This document shows, in pieces, positions 18,154-26,403 of a stretch of 64,000 nt of DNA. The DNA comes from JAWLAT01 sp041395325 (GTDB lineage: Bacteria > Pseudomonadota > Gammaproteobacteria > Xanthomonadales > SZUA-5), in contig JAWLAT010000006.1 in NCBI GenBank assembly GCA_041395325.1, forward strand, positions 124,001-188,000, in the 5' to 3' direction. The stretch's first letter is position 1; each line of letters opens with the position of its first letter. Under the pieces are notes generated by a model. It searched no databases, was not told the DNA's origin, and saw only the letters and a program-made list of their open reading frames with translations. A program made the position numbers and the translations under genes.

Positions 18154-19590
18154 ATGCGACACCGACTTCCGACATTGCTGCTGTGCCTGTGGCCGTGCAT
18201 GGCCACAGCCGACACCACACCAGCACCCGAGGCCGGCACGCAGACCATCTGGCGCGCGGTGCTGTTCGATGGTCTGAAAGCCGGCTGGGCCAGCACCGAA
18301 CGCAGCGTCGACGCAGACGGCATCACCACCCGCGAGCGGATGGAACTGGATATCCGCCGCGGTGGCGTGCAGATCCGGCTCAGTTCGCTGGAGGAAACCC
18401 GCGAAGACGGCGATGGCGAGCCGCAGGCATTCATCGCCGAACAGCAGGTGTCCGAGCAGCGCACCCGTTACAGCGGTGTGCGCCAGTCGGATGGCCAGTT
18501 CGCCGTGCAGGTTGAGGTGGGTGGCCAGGTCTCAGAGCAAACACTCGACCTGCCCCCGCAAACGCTGTTCTTCGAAGGCCAGCGTCAGGCACTGCTGGCC
18601 ACTGGCTTGAGCGCCGGTAAGACGGTGGAGATGTTGGCCTTTCAGCCCTCAATGCTGGCCAGTGTACGGACGGTCACCGAGATTGGCGCTGAAACGAGCG
18701 TCGAGTTGCTGGGCGAAGATCGGCGACTGGTGCCGATCGTGCAGTCGGTCTACTACGGCGATCAGCCATTGCGGGTCAGCGCCGCCGTGGACCAGCAGTT
18801 CGAGCCTCAGCGCATCAGCCTGGACATGCAGGGGCTGCGCATCGAGATGGTGACCTGCGATCAGGCCTGTGCCCAGGCACCGAGCCAGGCCCCCGAGTTC
18901 TTTACGCAATTGCTCATCCCGGCGCCGGCGCTGCCGCGGACGGCAATGCAGTCACCCGTGCACTATCGCCTCAGTGGCGTCGACGTCGACGCCTTGCCAC
19001 ATACCGGCCACCAGCAGGTTCGCGAAGGCGAACTCTGGATCGACCCTGCCGGCTTGAGCGAGGCGGACGAACCGGCGGATCTGGCGCGGCATCTCGCGCC
19101 GACGGCGTGGCTGCAGGCCGATCACGACGAGATACGTCAACTGGCCGAGCGGGCGCTGGGCAATGCCAAAAAGCGCCCGGCCGAGCGGATGCAGGCGGCC
19201 GAGAACTACGTCAGGCAGTACATTCAGGGCAAGACGCTGAGCGTCGGCTATGCCTCCGCTCTGGAGGTCAGCCGCAATCGGCGCGGCGATTGCACCGAGC
19301 ACGCCCTGCTGCTCGCGGCCATCGGCCGTGCCGGTGGCATTCCGACCCGGGTGCTGACCGGCTTTGCTCGTGTCGAGCAGTTTGCCGGCGCCGACCAGGT
19401 TTTTGTTCCGCATGCCTGGATGGAGGCCTGGGTCGATGGCGGCTGGCGCGGCTACGATGCCGCCCTCGGCGGCTTCGGCAGCGGCCATATCGCGCTCGCT
19501 GTGGGCGACGGTGACCCGACCCGCTTCTACGCCACCCTGGATCTGCTGACGCGCCTGCGCGTAGACGCCGCCGAGGTGGCAACACGATGA
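18154..19590 (+). CDS. Exported transglutaminase-like protein
   Basis: This 478-residue protein has a Sec signal peptide (MRHRLPTLLLCLWPCMATAD, cleavage near residue 20). A beta-rich N-terminal half follows. The C-terminal half is a transglutaminase-like domain with the Cys-His-Asp triad visible at about Cys380 (RGDCTEHALLLAAIGRAGG), His420 (HAWMEAW) and Asp435 (YDAAL). Bacterial proteins of this type are usually periplasmic peptidases or crosslinking enzymes, but the substrate is unknown. It overlaps the following beta-propeller gene by 4 bases (ATGA), so the two are made together. Confidence 0.88.
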   Translation: MRHRLPTLLLCLWPCMATADTTPAPEAGTQTIWRAVLFDGLKAGWASTERSVDADGITTRERMELDIRRGGVQIRLSSLEETREDGDGEPQAFIAEQQVSEQRTRYSGVRQSDGQFAVQVEVGGQVSEQTLDLPPQTLFFEGQRQALLATGLSAGKTVEMLAFQPSMLASVRTVTEIGAETSVELLGEDRRLVPIVQSVYYGDQPLRVSAAVDQQFEPQRISLDMQGLRIEMVTCDQACAQAPSQAPEFFTQLLIPAPALPRTAMQSPVHYRLSGVDVDALPHTGHQQVREGELWIDPAGLSEADEPADLARHLAPTAWLQADHDEIRQLAERALGNAKKRPAERMQAAENYVRQYIQGKTLSVGYASALEVSRNRRGDCTEHALLLAAIGRAGGIPTRVLTGFARVEQFAGADQVFVPHAWMEAWVDGGWRGYDAALGGFGSGHIALAVGDGDPTRFYATLDLLTRLRVDAAEVATR

Positions 19591-20489
19591 GAAACGGGCT
19601 GCTTGCCGGCTGTCTGTTCGCAGCTCAGGCCATCGCTCAATCAGAGCCTCCCGCGCCTGCCGAGCCCGTCGCGGGCATCGCCGCTATCCTCACCGAACCC
19701 CTGCTCAGCGAAGTCAGCGGCGCCGCCGGCTCACGTCGCGATCCCAACCTGCTGTGGCTGATCAATGACAGCGGCAACGGCGCGCGGCTGTTTGCGTTGG
19801 GTACCGGTGGCGTGTTGCGAGCGGACCTGGCGATCGCCGCTGTGCGCAATCACGACTGGGAAGATCTGGCTGTCTACGATCATGGCAACGGCCCGCAGTT
19901 GGCCATCGCCGACGTCGGTGACAATGCCGGCGTGCGCGAGACCGTGCAGATCCTGATCCTGCCAGAGCCGCTTCTGCCTGCCGCCGACAGCACCCTGGAA
20001 GTTCAACGCACACTGACCCTGACCTATCCCGACGAGCCGCACGATGTGGAATCATTGGCCATAGATCCACAATTGCCGCACGGCTATCTGTTGACCAAGC
20101 GCACCAAGCCGCCGCGGCTGTACCGCTTTGATCTCGATGGAGACGATCACCAGACCTTGCAGCTGGTCGCACCGCTGGACGGGATGCCGCAGTTGAGCGA
20201 AGCCGAATTGCAGTCTGAACAGGGCTTCAAGCGCTATCGGCACCAGCCCACCGGCATGGACCTGTCCTGCGATGGGCAGCAGTTGTGGGTGCTGACCTAC
20301 GGATCCATCCAGCGCTACCAACGGCCGCCCGACGGTTGGAATGGAGCCTTGAGCAGCGCTGCGCCGCGCTCGCTGGCGCTGTTGCCGCTACCGCAGGCCG
20401 AATCGATCGCCTTCGATCGCGACTGCCAGTTCGTCTACGTGCTCAGCGAGCTGTCTCCGGTACCGATCGTCCGCTACCGGCTGCACTGA
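19587..20489 (+). CDS. Exported beta-propeller-like protein (hypothetical)
   Basis: This is a 300-residue protein with a signal peptide (MRNGLLAGCLFAAQAIAQ, cleavage near residue 18). The mature chain has repeated blade-like segments: LLWLINDSGNGARLFAL, HDWEDLAVYDHG, QLAIADVGDNAGVR, DVESLAIDP and AESIAFDRDCQFVYVLSEL. The DVGDN and DVESLA patterns resemble esterase-like/phytase-type or SdiA-regulated propellers, though no enzyme activity can be assigned. It is coupled by an ATGA overlap to the exported transglutaminase, which suggests the two act together outside the cytoplasm. Confidence 0.8.
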   Translation: MRNGLLAGCLFAAQAIAQSEPPAPAEPVAGIAAILTEPLLSEVSGAAGSRRDPNLLWLINDSGNGARLFALGTGGVLRADLAIAAVRNHDWEDLAVYDHGNGPQLAIADVGDNAGVRETVQILILPEPLLPAADSTLEVQRTLTLTYPDEPHDVESLAIDPQLPHGYLLTKRTKPPRLYRFDLDGDDHQTLQLVAPLDGMPQLSEAELQSEQGFKRYRHQPTGMDLSCDGQQLWVLTYGSIQRYQRPPDGWNGALSSAAPRSLALLPLPQAESIAFDRDCQFVYVLSELSPVPIVRYRLH

Positions 20490-20509
20490 TCGTCGTTGGG
20501 CGACTGCGG

Positions 20510-22117
20510 TCAATCGCCCCGAATGCCGCGGCGGCCTGATTCAACGACGAAGCGGGCCAGCGTTTCCACCGGTGCCGTTGGCGTCTTCACCGTTTGTGGC
20601 GAACGCAGCGTCACTTGGGTCTGGCGTCGATTCATGTCCAGCAGTGCATAGCCCCGACGGTCACTGCGGGCATACAGCAGCTGCGGATTCTCGGGTCGAA
20701 TCGCATCATAGTTCTCCTGTGCCCAACCCTGCGAAGAGATCGAGGTCCCGCAAACTTCCGCCGCCAACACTGGCGAGTTCGACCACGGGTCCAGCTGCAG
20801 ATTGGCCACGATGTTGGCGTGCACATCACCGCCAATCACCACCGGGTTGGCCAATTCGGGACGCCCCAAGGCCTCCAGCAGCTGTCGCTGACTGGCCGGA
20901 TAGCCATCCCAGCCGTCGGTCCACAGCTCGCGCCCCGGACCGACCCGATCATCCTTGGGCGAGAGCAGCGTCTGCTGTGCCAGCAGATTCCAGTGCGCTC
21001 CGGACTGGCCCAGCGCCTGCAGCAGCCACTGCTCCTGTGCCGAGCCCAGCATGGTCCGTCCGGGCCGCTCCAGTTCGGCGCAGGACTCAGCCAGCAGCGA
21101 AGTGGAGCCGCCACCCTTGGCCGGATCGGTGCAGGCCATGGCGCTGCGATACTGGCGGTCGTCGAGCAGAAAGATGCTCAGCAAGGCGCCGAAATCGACC
21201 TGACCATAGACCTGCATGCTGCCATCCAGCCGCGGCCGCATGCGCGCCGGCAATGGCATGTGTTCGTAGTAGGCCTGGTAGGCGGCCGCACGACGCAGCA
21301 GGAAGCGTGGGTCCAGATGCTCGGACTGCTCGCTGGAAGGATCGTTGTCCACTTCGTGGTCGTCCCAGGTGAACAACCAGGGCATCGCCGCATGTGCCCG
21401 CTGCAGGTCCGGATCGGTCTTGTACTGGGCGTGACGTACCCGGTACTGCGCCAGCGTGTAGGGCTCGCCACCGGCATGGCGACGGACCAGCTCGTCTCCC
21501 CAGGAATTCTCGTAGATGTAGTCACCGAGAAAGATCATCAGCCGCGGATCGTCGCGAACCAGCTCGGCGTAGGCGCTGAAGTACCCCTGCTCGTAGTGCT
21601 GGCAAGAGCTGAAGGCCAGACGCAGTGCATCGGGCATGGCGTCGGCGGCCGGTGCGGTGCGCGTTCGGCCAACCGGACTGACCGCCTGGCCACAGAGGAA
21701 GCGGTAGTAGTAGCCGCGGTCTGGACGCAAACCCTGCACATCAACATGAACACTGTGTGCCAATTCAGGCACGGCCCGGACCTGCCCTTCGGCCACAGGC
21801 CGACCGAAGCGCTCGTCCTCGGCCACTTGCCAGCTCACAGGTAGCCACTCATCGGGTGACAGACCACCGTTCTCGACCAATGGCATGGGCGCCAACCGCG
21901 TCCACAGGCTGATGCCATCGGGTGTCGGATACCCGGAAGCGACACCAAGCCTGAAGGGTTCGGCAATGAACCTCGGTGCGGCCTGGGCGCGCAACTGACG
22001 GGGCGCCAGACCTCCCAGCAATCCGGCCGCGGCCAGACCCTGCAGCCACTGACGCCTGGACAAGCGGCCACTGGCAATGGCCGCGGCCGCGCGTGCACTG
22101 GGAAGTCGTTGGGTCAT
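20510..22117 (-). CDS. phoD: Tat-exported PhoD-like alkaline phosphatase/phosphodiesterase
   Basis: This 535-residue protein has a twin-arginine signal (SRRQWLQGLAAAGLLGG, residues about 18-36). It carries a PhoD N-terminal domain (FRLGVASGYPTPDGISLWTRL) and a metallophosphatase core. Core motifs are RLAFSSCQHYEQGYFSAY, IFLGDYIYE, FTWDDHEVDND, DDRQYR and GGDVHAN. PhoD enzymes hydrolyse phosphodiesters and monoesters in the periplasm or outside the cell, using Fe and Ca. The ATG at 22117 is preferred because GGAG lies upstream and it gives a compact Tat leader. No Pho box was recognised. It is divergent from the cupin gene. Confidence 0.92.
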   Translation of the reverse strand: MTQRLPSARAAAAIASGRLSRRQWLQGLAAAGLLGGLAPRQLRAQAAPRFIAEPFRLGVASGYPTPDGISLWTRLAPMPLVENGGLSPDEWLPVSWQVAEDERFGRPVAEGQVRAVPELAHSVHVDVQGLRPDRGYYYRFLCGQAVSPVGRTRTAPAADAMPDALRLAFSSCQHYEQGYFSAYAELVRDDPRLMIFLGDYIYENSWGDELVRRHAGGEPYTLAQYRVRHAQYKTDPDLQRAHAAMPWLFTWDDHEVDNDPSSEQSEHLDPRFLLRRAAAYQAYYEHMPLPARMRPRLDGSMQVYGQVDFGALLSIFLLDDRQYRSAMACTDPAKGGGSTSLLAESCAELERPGRTMLGSAQEQWLLQALGQSGAHWNLLAQQTLLSPKDDRVGPGRELWTDGWDGYPASQRQLLEALGRPELANPVVIGGDVHANIVANLQLDPWSNSPVLAAEVCGTSISSQGWAQENYDAIRPENPQLLYARSDRRGYALLDMNRRQTQVTLRSPQTVKTPTAPVETLARFVVESGRRGIRGD

Positions 22118-22224
22118 GACAGAGGCTCCGGCAGGCGAGGTCCATAGCCTGCCCAAACTGCGTGCAGAAATCATGACCCGCAGACGTCGGCTATCCTTCG
22201 AGCTCGCCCTGCGAGGACAATGCG

Positions 22225-22593
22225 ATGCGCCCAGAGGTCCTGTCCCTGGCACAACTGGCCGCCACCCTGACCGAGTACTGGTCGCCAAAGGTGGTCGCCG
22301 AGATCGATGACAGCTACCTGAAGGTGGCCAAGGTCAAGGGCACGCTGGCCTGGCACAGCCACGACGAGGAAGACGAGTTGTTCATCGTCCTGCATGGCCA
22401 GCTGCGAATCGAAATGAGCGACCGCAGTGTCGAACTGGGTCCCGGACAGGCCTTCGTGGTACCTCGCGGGGTCCGACACAACCCGATTGCCGACGAGGAG
22501 TGCCACCTGCTGCTGTTCGAGCGCAAGAGCACGCAACACACCGGCCATGAAGTGACGCCGCTGACCCGCAGCATCGAAGAGCAGCTCGGCTAG
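22225..22593 (+). CDS. Cupin domain protein
   Basis: This is a 122-residue single-domain cupin. Motif 1, WHSHDEEDELFIVLHG, carries the metal-ligand His/His/Glu set. Motif 2, VPRGVRHNP, supplies the fourth ligand. Proteins of this size are metal-binding isomerases, dioxygenases or sensors; the substrate cannot be told. GAGG lies 8 bases before the ATG at 22225. It stops with TAG, which shows TAG works as a normal terminator in this genome. Confidence 0.88.
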   Translation: MRPEVLSLAQLAATLTEYWSPKVVAEIDDSYLKVAKVKGTLAWHSHDEEDELFIVLHGQLRIEMSDRSVELGPGQAFVVPRGVRHNPIADEECHLLLFERKSTQHTGHEVTPLTRSIEEQLG

Positions 22594-22661
22594 ACCGAAC
22601 CGACCCGCCACTCGGCAACAGTCCGACCGCCCCTGGCTCGCTTGCCGCACTGATCAATCGG

Positions 22662-23735
22662 CTAATGGACGCTTGGTTCGGGCAGACAGCTGCTGAGCAT
22701 TGCGTGCAGTTGGACCCGCGAAGCGGGCTTGGGCAGCACATGCGAGCAGCCGGCACTCAAATGGGCCTTGATGGAGTCACCGACCACGTCGGCACTGAGC
22801 GCGATGATCGGCAACCGGTAGCCCATGTCGCGCAACTGGCGGGCGGCCGTTCGACCATCCATGATGGGCATGTGCATGTCCATCAAGACCGCATCGAAGC
22901 GGGTCCTGGCCATCGCCTCCACGGCTTCCAGCCCGTTGCCGACAATCTCCACGCTGAGGCCAAAGTCGAGCAGGATGGCCTGCAGCAGCTCACGCAGCAG
23001 ATCATCGTCCTCAGCGACCAGGACATGGCCATTGAGCAGCTCCATCTCGGCTCGCTCCGCCACGGTGTCGGCCGCCGGAAGTCGAGAGATCTCGCGCCAT
23101 TCCGTGTGCGGATCGACCGGCAGGCTGACACTGAATCGACTGCCACCATCAGCACGTGATGCCGCCTGAATGCTGCCCCCCATCCGTTCGATCAATGCGC
23201 GACTGATGTACAGACCCAGGCCGGTGCCGCCATGACGGCGAGAGCGACTGCCATCGCCCTGCACGAAGGGCTGGAACAGCTTCTCGATGGCCTCGGCGCT
23301 CAGCCCGATTCCGGTATCCAGCACGTCGATGCGAATGGATGTCCGATCGGGCGCCAGCAGGCGCAGCTCGACCGTACCGGTGTCGGTGAACTTGATCGCA
23401 TTGCCGAGCAGGTTGATGAGAATCTGGCGCAGGCGCAGCGGATCCACGATCACGCTGGTCGGCAGTGGCTGGCGGATATCACAGCGCAACGCCAATCCCT
23501 TGCTTTCGGCCGCCAGCTTGTACAGGGCCGCGACTTCCTCGCACAAGCTGACGGGGCAAGCGGGCTGGGTGTTCAATGGCACCTGTCCCGAATCGATGTG
23601 GGCAGCGTCGAGCACGTCGTTGACGACCGCCAGCATGTGCTGAGCGCTCTGACTGACCCGCCCCAGGGCCTCGCGCAGATCCTCGGGAGACGAGTGGTCG
23701 CCGGCCAACACGCGATCGCAATAGCCGAGGATCAC
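22662..23735 (-). CDS. Kinase fragment 3: HisKA remainder, HATPase and receiver
   Basis: This segment of about 357 residues begins just after the TAA. It holds the second HisKA helix and HATPase_c with N-box INLLGNAIKF, G1 DTGIGL and G2 GTGLGLYIS. A receiver with DDDLLRELL, phospho-acceptor Asp in DAVLMDMHMPIMDG and Lys in LPKPAS follows. If reinitiated at the GTG at 23735 it would lack the phospho-acceptor His but keep an intact ATPase and receiver. Confidence 0.5.
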   Translation of the reverse strand: MILGYCDRVLAGDHSSPEDLREALGRVSQSAQHMLAVVNDVLDAAHIDSGQVPLNTQPACPVSLCEEVAALYKLAAESKGLALRCDIRQPLPTSVIVDPLRLRQILINLLGNAIKFTDTGTVELRLLAPDRTSIRIDVLDTGIGLSAEAIEKLFQPFVQGDGSRSRRHGGTGLGLYISRALIERMGGSIQAASRADGGSRFSVSLPVDPHTEWREISRLPAADTVAERAEMELLNGHVLVAEDDDLLRELLQAILLDFGLSVEIVGNGLEAVEAMARTRFDAVLMDMHMPIMDGRTAARQLRDMGYRLPIIALSADVVGDSIKAHLSAGCSHVLPKPASRVQLHAMLSSCLPEPSVH

Positions 23736-23744
23736 CGCCAGCGG

Positions 23745-24680
23745 TTAGCGCATCTCGTGGCTCATGTTGGCCAGGAAGTCGGTCTTGGCCTGGGCCAGCG
23801 CCTGGGCATGGCGAGTACTGGCCTCCAGCGCACGATTGCGCTCGGCAATCAGCGCCTCCTTGCGTCGACGATCGATCGCCACGCCGCCATAGCGACCGGC
23901 CGACTGCAAGACGTCCAGCTCGTCGGCGGCAGGATCGCGTGCCTGTGGCAGCAGCACAAAAATCAGGCCCAGCGACTCGCCATCGACATCCCGCAGCATC
24001 TCCAGCCATAGTCCGCCGATGCCTGCGGCGGAGCCCAGTGTTCGCAGCGGCGACAGAGCCAGTTCCGTCGTCAGGTCCAGTTGCGTGACAGCTCCTTCAG
24101 GCAGATCGTCGCCGATCGGCGGCAGGCGGACCAGCAGATCGAGCAGCGCTGCCTGCTCGTCCGTCAATCCACCGGAAATCAACTGTTGCGGGGCTTCTGG
24201 CGTTGTCACGGCAAAACAGACCACACCGTCGGCAATGGCCATCTGCAGCAGTTCGACCAAGGTCCGCAGGATCTGCTCCAGCGGGGCGCCGGTCGCAATC
24301 TCGGTCATCACCCGAGTCCGACCCGCCGCCCGGATCTGCTGCTGCTTGCGTTCAGTGACGTCGATCATTGCGCCACGCAAGCCCACAACCCGACCTTCAT
24401 GGACTTCAGGGGTGGCCAGATCTTCGATCCAGACTTCCCGACCGTCGGCGGCGAGCATTCGGTACTCAAAGCGATGCGGCCGTCCAGCCGCCGTGTGATC
24501 CACACAGAAGTCAATGGCGGCGCGGGCATCATCCGGGTGCAGACGCTTGCGCCAGAAGTCCGGGTCCTCCATCCATTCCTCAGCGCTGAAGCCGAGCAGT
24601 CGCTCCACCCTGGCACTGACGAAAGTGAATTGCAGCGTGGTCGGGTCCGCCTCCCACAGGATGCAATCGGAACTGTCCAC
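23745..24680 (-). CDS. Kinase fragment 2: PAS, GAF-like and start of HisKA
   Basis: This is the middle segment of about 311 residues. It holds a fifth PAS (WEADPTTLQFTFVSARVERLLGFSAEEW with PAC end DVTERKQQQ). A GAF-like region follows, then a coiled linker to NMSHEMR, where the TAA occurs. The phospho-acceptor His of the H-box is the third residue from the last. A GTG lies one codon after the upstream TAG and could allow reinitiation. Confidence 0.45.
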   Translation of the reverse strand: MDSSDCILWEADPTTLQFTFVSARVERLLGFSAEEWMEDPDFWRKRLHPDDARAAIDFCVDHTAAGRPHRFEYRMLAADGREVWIEDLATPEVHEGRVVGLRGAMIDVTERKQQQIRAAGRTRVMTEIATGAPLEQILRTLVELLQMAIADGVVCFAVTTPEAPQQLISGGLTDEQAALLDLLVRLPPIGDDLPEGAVTQLDLTTELALSPLRTLGSAAGIGGLWLEMLRDVDGESLGLIFVLLPQARDPAADELDVLQSAGRYGGVAIDRRRKEALIAERNRALEASTRHAQALAQAKTDFLANMSHEMR

Positions 24681-24683
24681 CAG

Positions 24684-26243
24684 CTATCGCAGGCGCTCCT
24701 GCCACGCTCGCAAGGCGCGATAGGCGTCCTTTTGCGCCTGAATATCGCTCTGCGTACCGATCATTCGCAGCGGCGTACCATCCGGGGCCCGCTCGATGAT
24801 GCGGCCTCGAGCAAGCACCCAGCGCCAATGACCGCGGCCGTCGAGGATGCGATAGTCGACGCGATAGGGACGCTGCGCATCCGCCGCGTGAGTCAGGAAG
24901 GCCTCGTTGACTCGGCCGATGTCTTCGGGATGTATACGCCCGCCCCAGTACGCCGCCGAGCGATTCAGCGTCTGCGGGTCGTAGTGCAACATCGCTGCCC
25001 ACGGATCAGAGAAGCTGATCTCGTCGGTGACGACGTTCCAGTCCCAGACGCCATCTCCGGCGCTCTCCAGGGCCGCATTCCAGCGCGCTTCGCTGTGCCG
25101 CAACGCGCTTTCGGCAGCGCGCAACTCGGTCAGATCGTGGACCGCGCCGACCAGCCGCCAATGTCCCCCTTCGCTGCGATGTCGACCGGCAACGATTCGC
25201 ACCTGCCGGTCGCCCCGGGGTGTGGGCAGCTTCAGCTCAACATCGAAATCCTCGCCGCGCCGCAGCGTTCGTCGCGCGCGCTGATGCAGGCTCAACAACA
25301 CGTCGACGGGCAACGGCGATAACGCATTCGCCGTGGGCATGCTGTCCGTTCCGGGTCGCAGCCCGACCAGTTGGCGGACTTGCGCCATGCCCAGCAAGAC
25401 GCCCTTGCGCGGGTCGTACTCCCACGCGGCCACACCCGCCAACTGCTCGGCTGCCACGCGCATCGCATTGGCGCGGAACAACTCCGCCTCGGCGTTGTGT
25501 TCGGCCGTCACGATGCGCGCCACCGCGAAAATCAGCCCACCCCGGCTGACACCTTCGGCATTCCAGCTCAGCCATTCGTAGTGGCCGTTCTTGTGTCGAT
25601 AGCGATTGCGGAACTGTGCAACGGGACGGACCGGCAGGTCATCACGGACCAACTGGGTCGTCTGGCGATCATCCGGGTGGACCAGTTCGATGAAGGGACG
25701 CGACAGCAGTTCGGCCTCTGTCCAACCGAGCCAGTGAGTCCACGCCGGATTGACTTGACGAAAATAGCCGGAGGTGTCGGCGATACAGAGCAGGTCCTGG
25801 GATAGCTCGAACAGCCGATCGCGCTGCAACATCTGCTCGGACGCGGTGAGCACACTGCGCGCCAGCACCCGGATCGATTTGCCATCTCGCGTCAGCGCAC
25901 CCTCCAGACGGACGATGCGGGGCTCATCGATGTCGTGAAAGACCAGTTCGACGGCCTGGGCGACACCGGACTCCAGCAACGAGCGCAGGAAATCGGACCA
26001 GCCCTTCCGCACCTGAATCGGCAACAAGTCCAACAACAAGGCGCCGGGCGAGACATGCGGAAGTTGCAGCAAGCGTCTCGCCGCAGGATTGACGCGCAGC
26101 AGACAGCCAACGCGGTCGACGAACAAACCGCCTTGTGGGGTGTCGTTGTAGAGCTCGCGCAGGTCCTGCAGTTCTGACCGCTCGGCGTTGCTCAAGGTCC
26201 CGGGCGTATCGTTTATAGCCGTCTTGACAATTCCCTCACCCAC
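24684..26243 (-). CDS. Kinase fragment 1: four PAS domains
   Basis: This is the 519-residue N-terminal segment of the interrupted kinase. It contains four PAS-type repeats, at roughly residues 25-125, 138-250, 265-375 and 380-505. PAC-like ends such as IDGRGHWRWVLARGRII and DIQAQKDAYRALRAWQERL precede the TAG. The proposed start is the GTG at 26243; ribosome-site evidence is weak. If translated alone it would be a sensor without any transmitter. Confidence 0.55.
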   Translation of the reverse strand: MGEGIVKTAINDTPGTLSNAERSELQDLRELYNDTPQGGLFVDRVGCLLRVNPAARRLLQLPHVSPGALLLDLLPIQVRKGWSDFLRSLLESGVAQAVELVFHDIDEPRIVRLEGALTRDGKSIRVLARSVLTASEQMLQRDRLFELSQDLLCIADTSGYFRQVNPAWTHWLGWTEAELLSRPFIELVHPDDRQTTQLVRDDLPVRPVAQFRNRYRHKNGHYEWLSWNAEGVSRGGLIFAVARIVTAEHNAEAELFRANAMRVAAEQLAGVAAWEYDPRKGVLLGMAQVRQLVGLRPGTDSMPTANALSPLPVDVLLSLHQRARRTLRRGEDFDVELKLPTPRGDRQVRIVAGRHRSEGGHWRLVGAVHDLTELRAAESALRHSEARWNAALESAGDGVWDWNVVTDEISFSDPWAAMLHYDPQTLNRSAAYWGGRIHPEDIGRVNEAFLTHAADAQRPYRVDYRILDGRGHWRWVLARGRIIERAPDGTPLRMIGTQSDIQAQKDAYRALRAWQERLR

Positions 26244-26403
26244 CTTGAACTTTGTGACACATTGTTGCGCCGAAGCTCATATTCGCCAAGCCTGAATTAC
26301 GCCACGGCGATGACGCCACCCGACATTGGCCGCATGCCGACAACCATCCCCAGCTCGAACCACCGACGCTATACTGTTCGGCTTTTCCTGCAGTCAGCTC
26401 GCC

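Larger units (their letters stand above)
22662..26243 (-). pseudogene. PAS/GAF hybrid sensor histidine kinase interrupted by two in-frame stops
   Basis: One continuous reading frame of 1194 codons encodes, in order, four PAS domains, a fifth PAS, a GAF-like domain, HisKA, HATPase_c and a receiver. It is split by TAG at 24686-24684 (after AWQERLR, before LVDSSDCILWEAD) and TAA at 23747-23745. The TAA directly follows SHEMR in the H-box and precedes PLAVILGYC. No frameshift is present; all three segments are in the same frame and the domain continuity across each stop is exact. Both stops could derive from Gln codons (CAG, CAA) by one C-to-T change. The likeliest reading is a recently decayed gene. 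Stop read-through or consensus error are the alternatives. Confidence 0.8.

Noticed and set aside
22662..26243. Genome-wide reassignment of TAG/TAA to Gln as the reason for the interrupted kinase
   Set aside because: TAG correctly terminates the cupin, VOC and acyl-CoA dehydrogenase genes in the same window. Recoding would have to be local.
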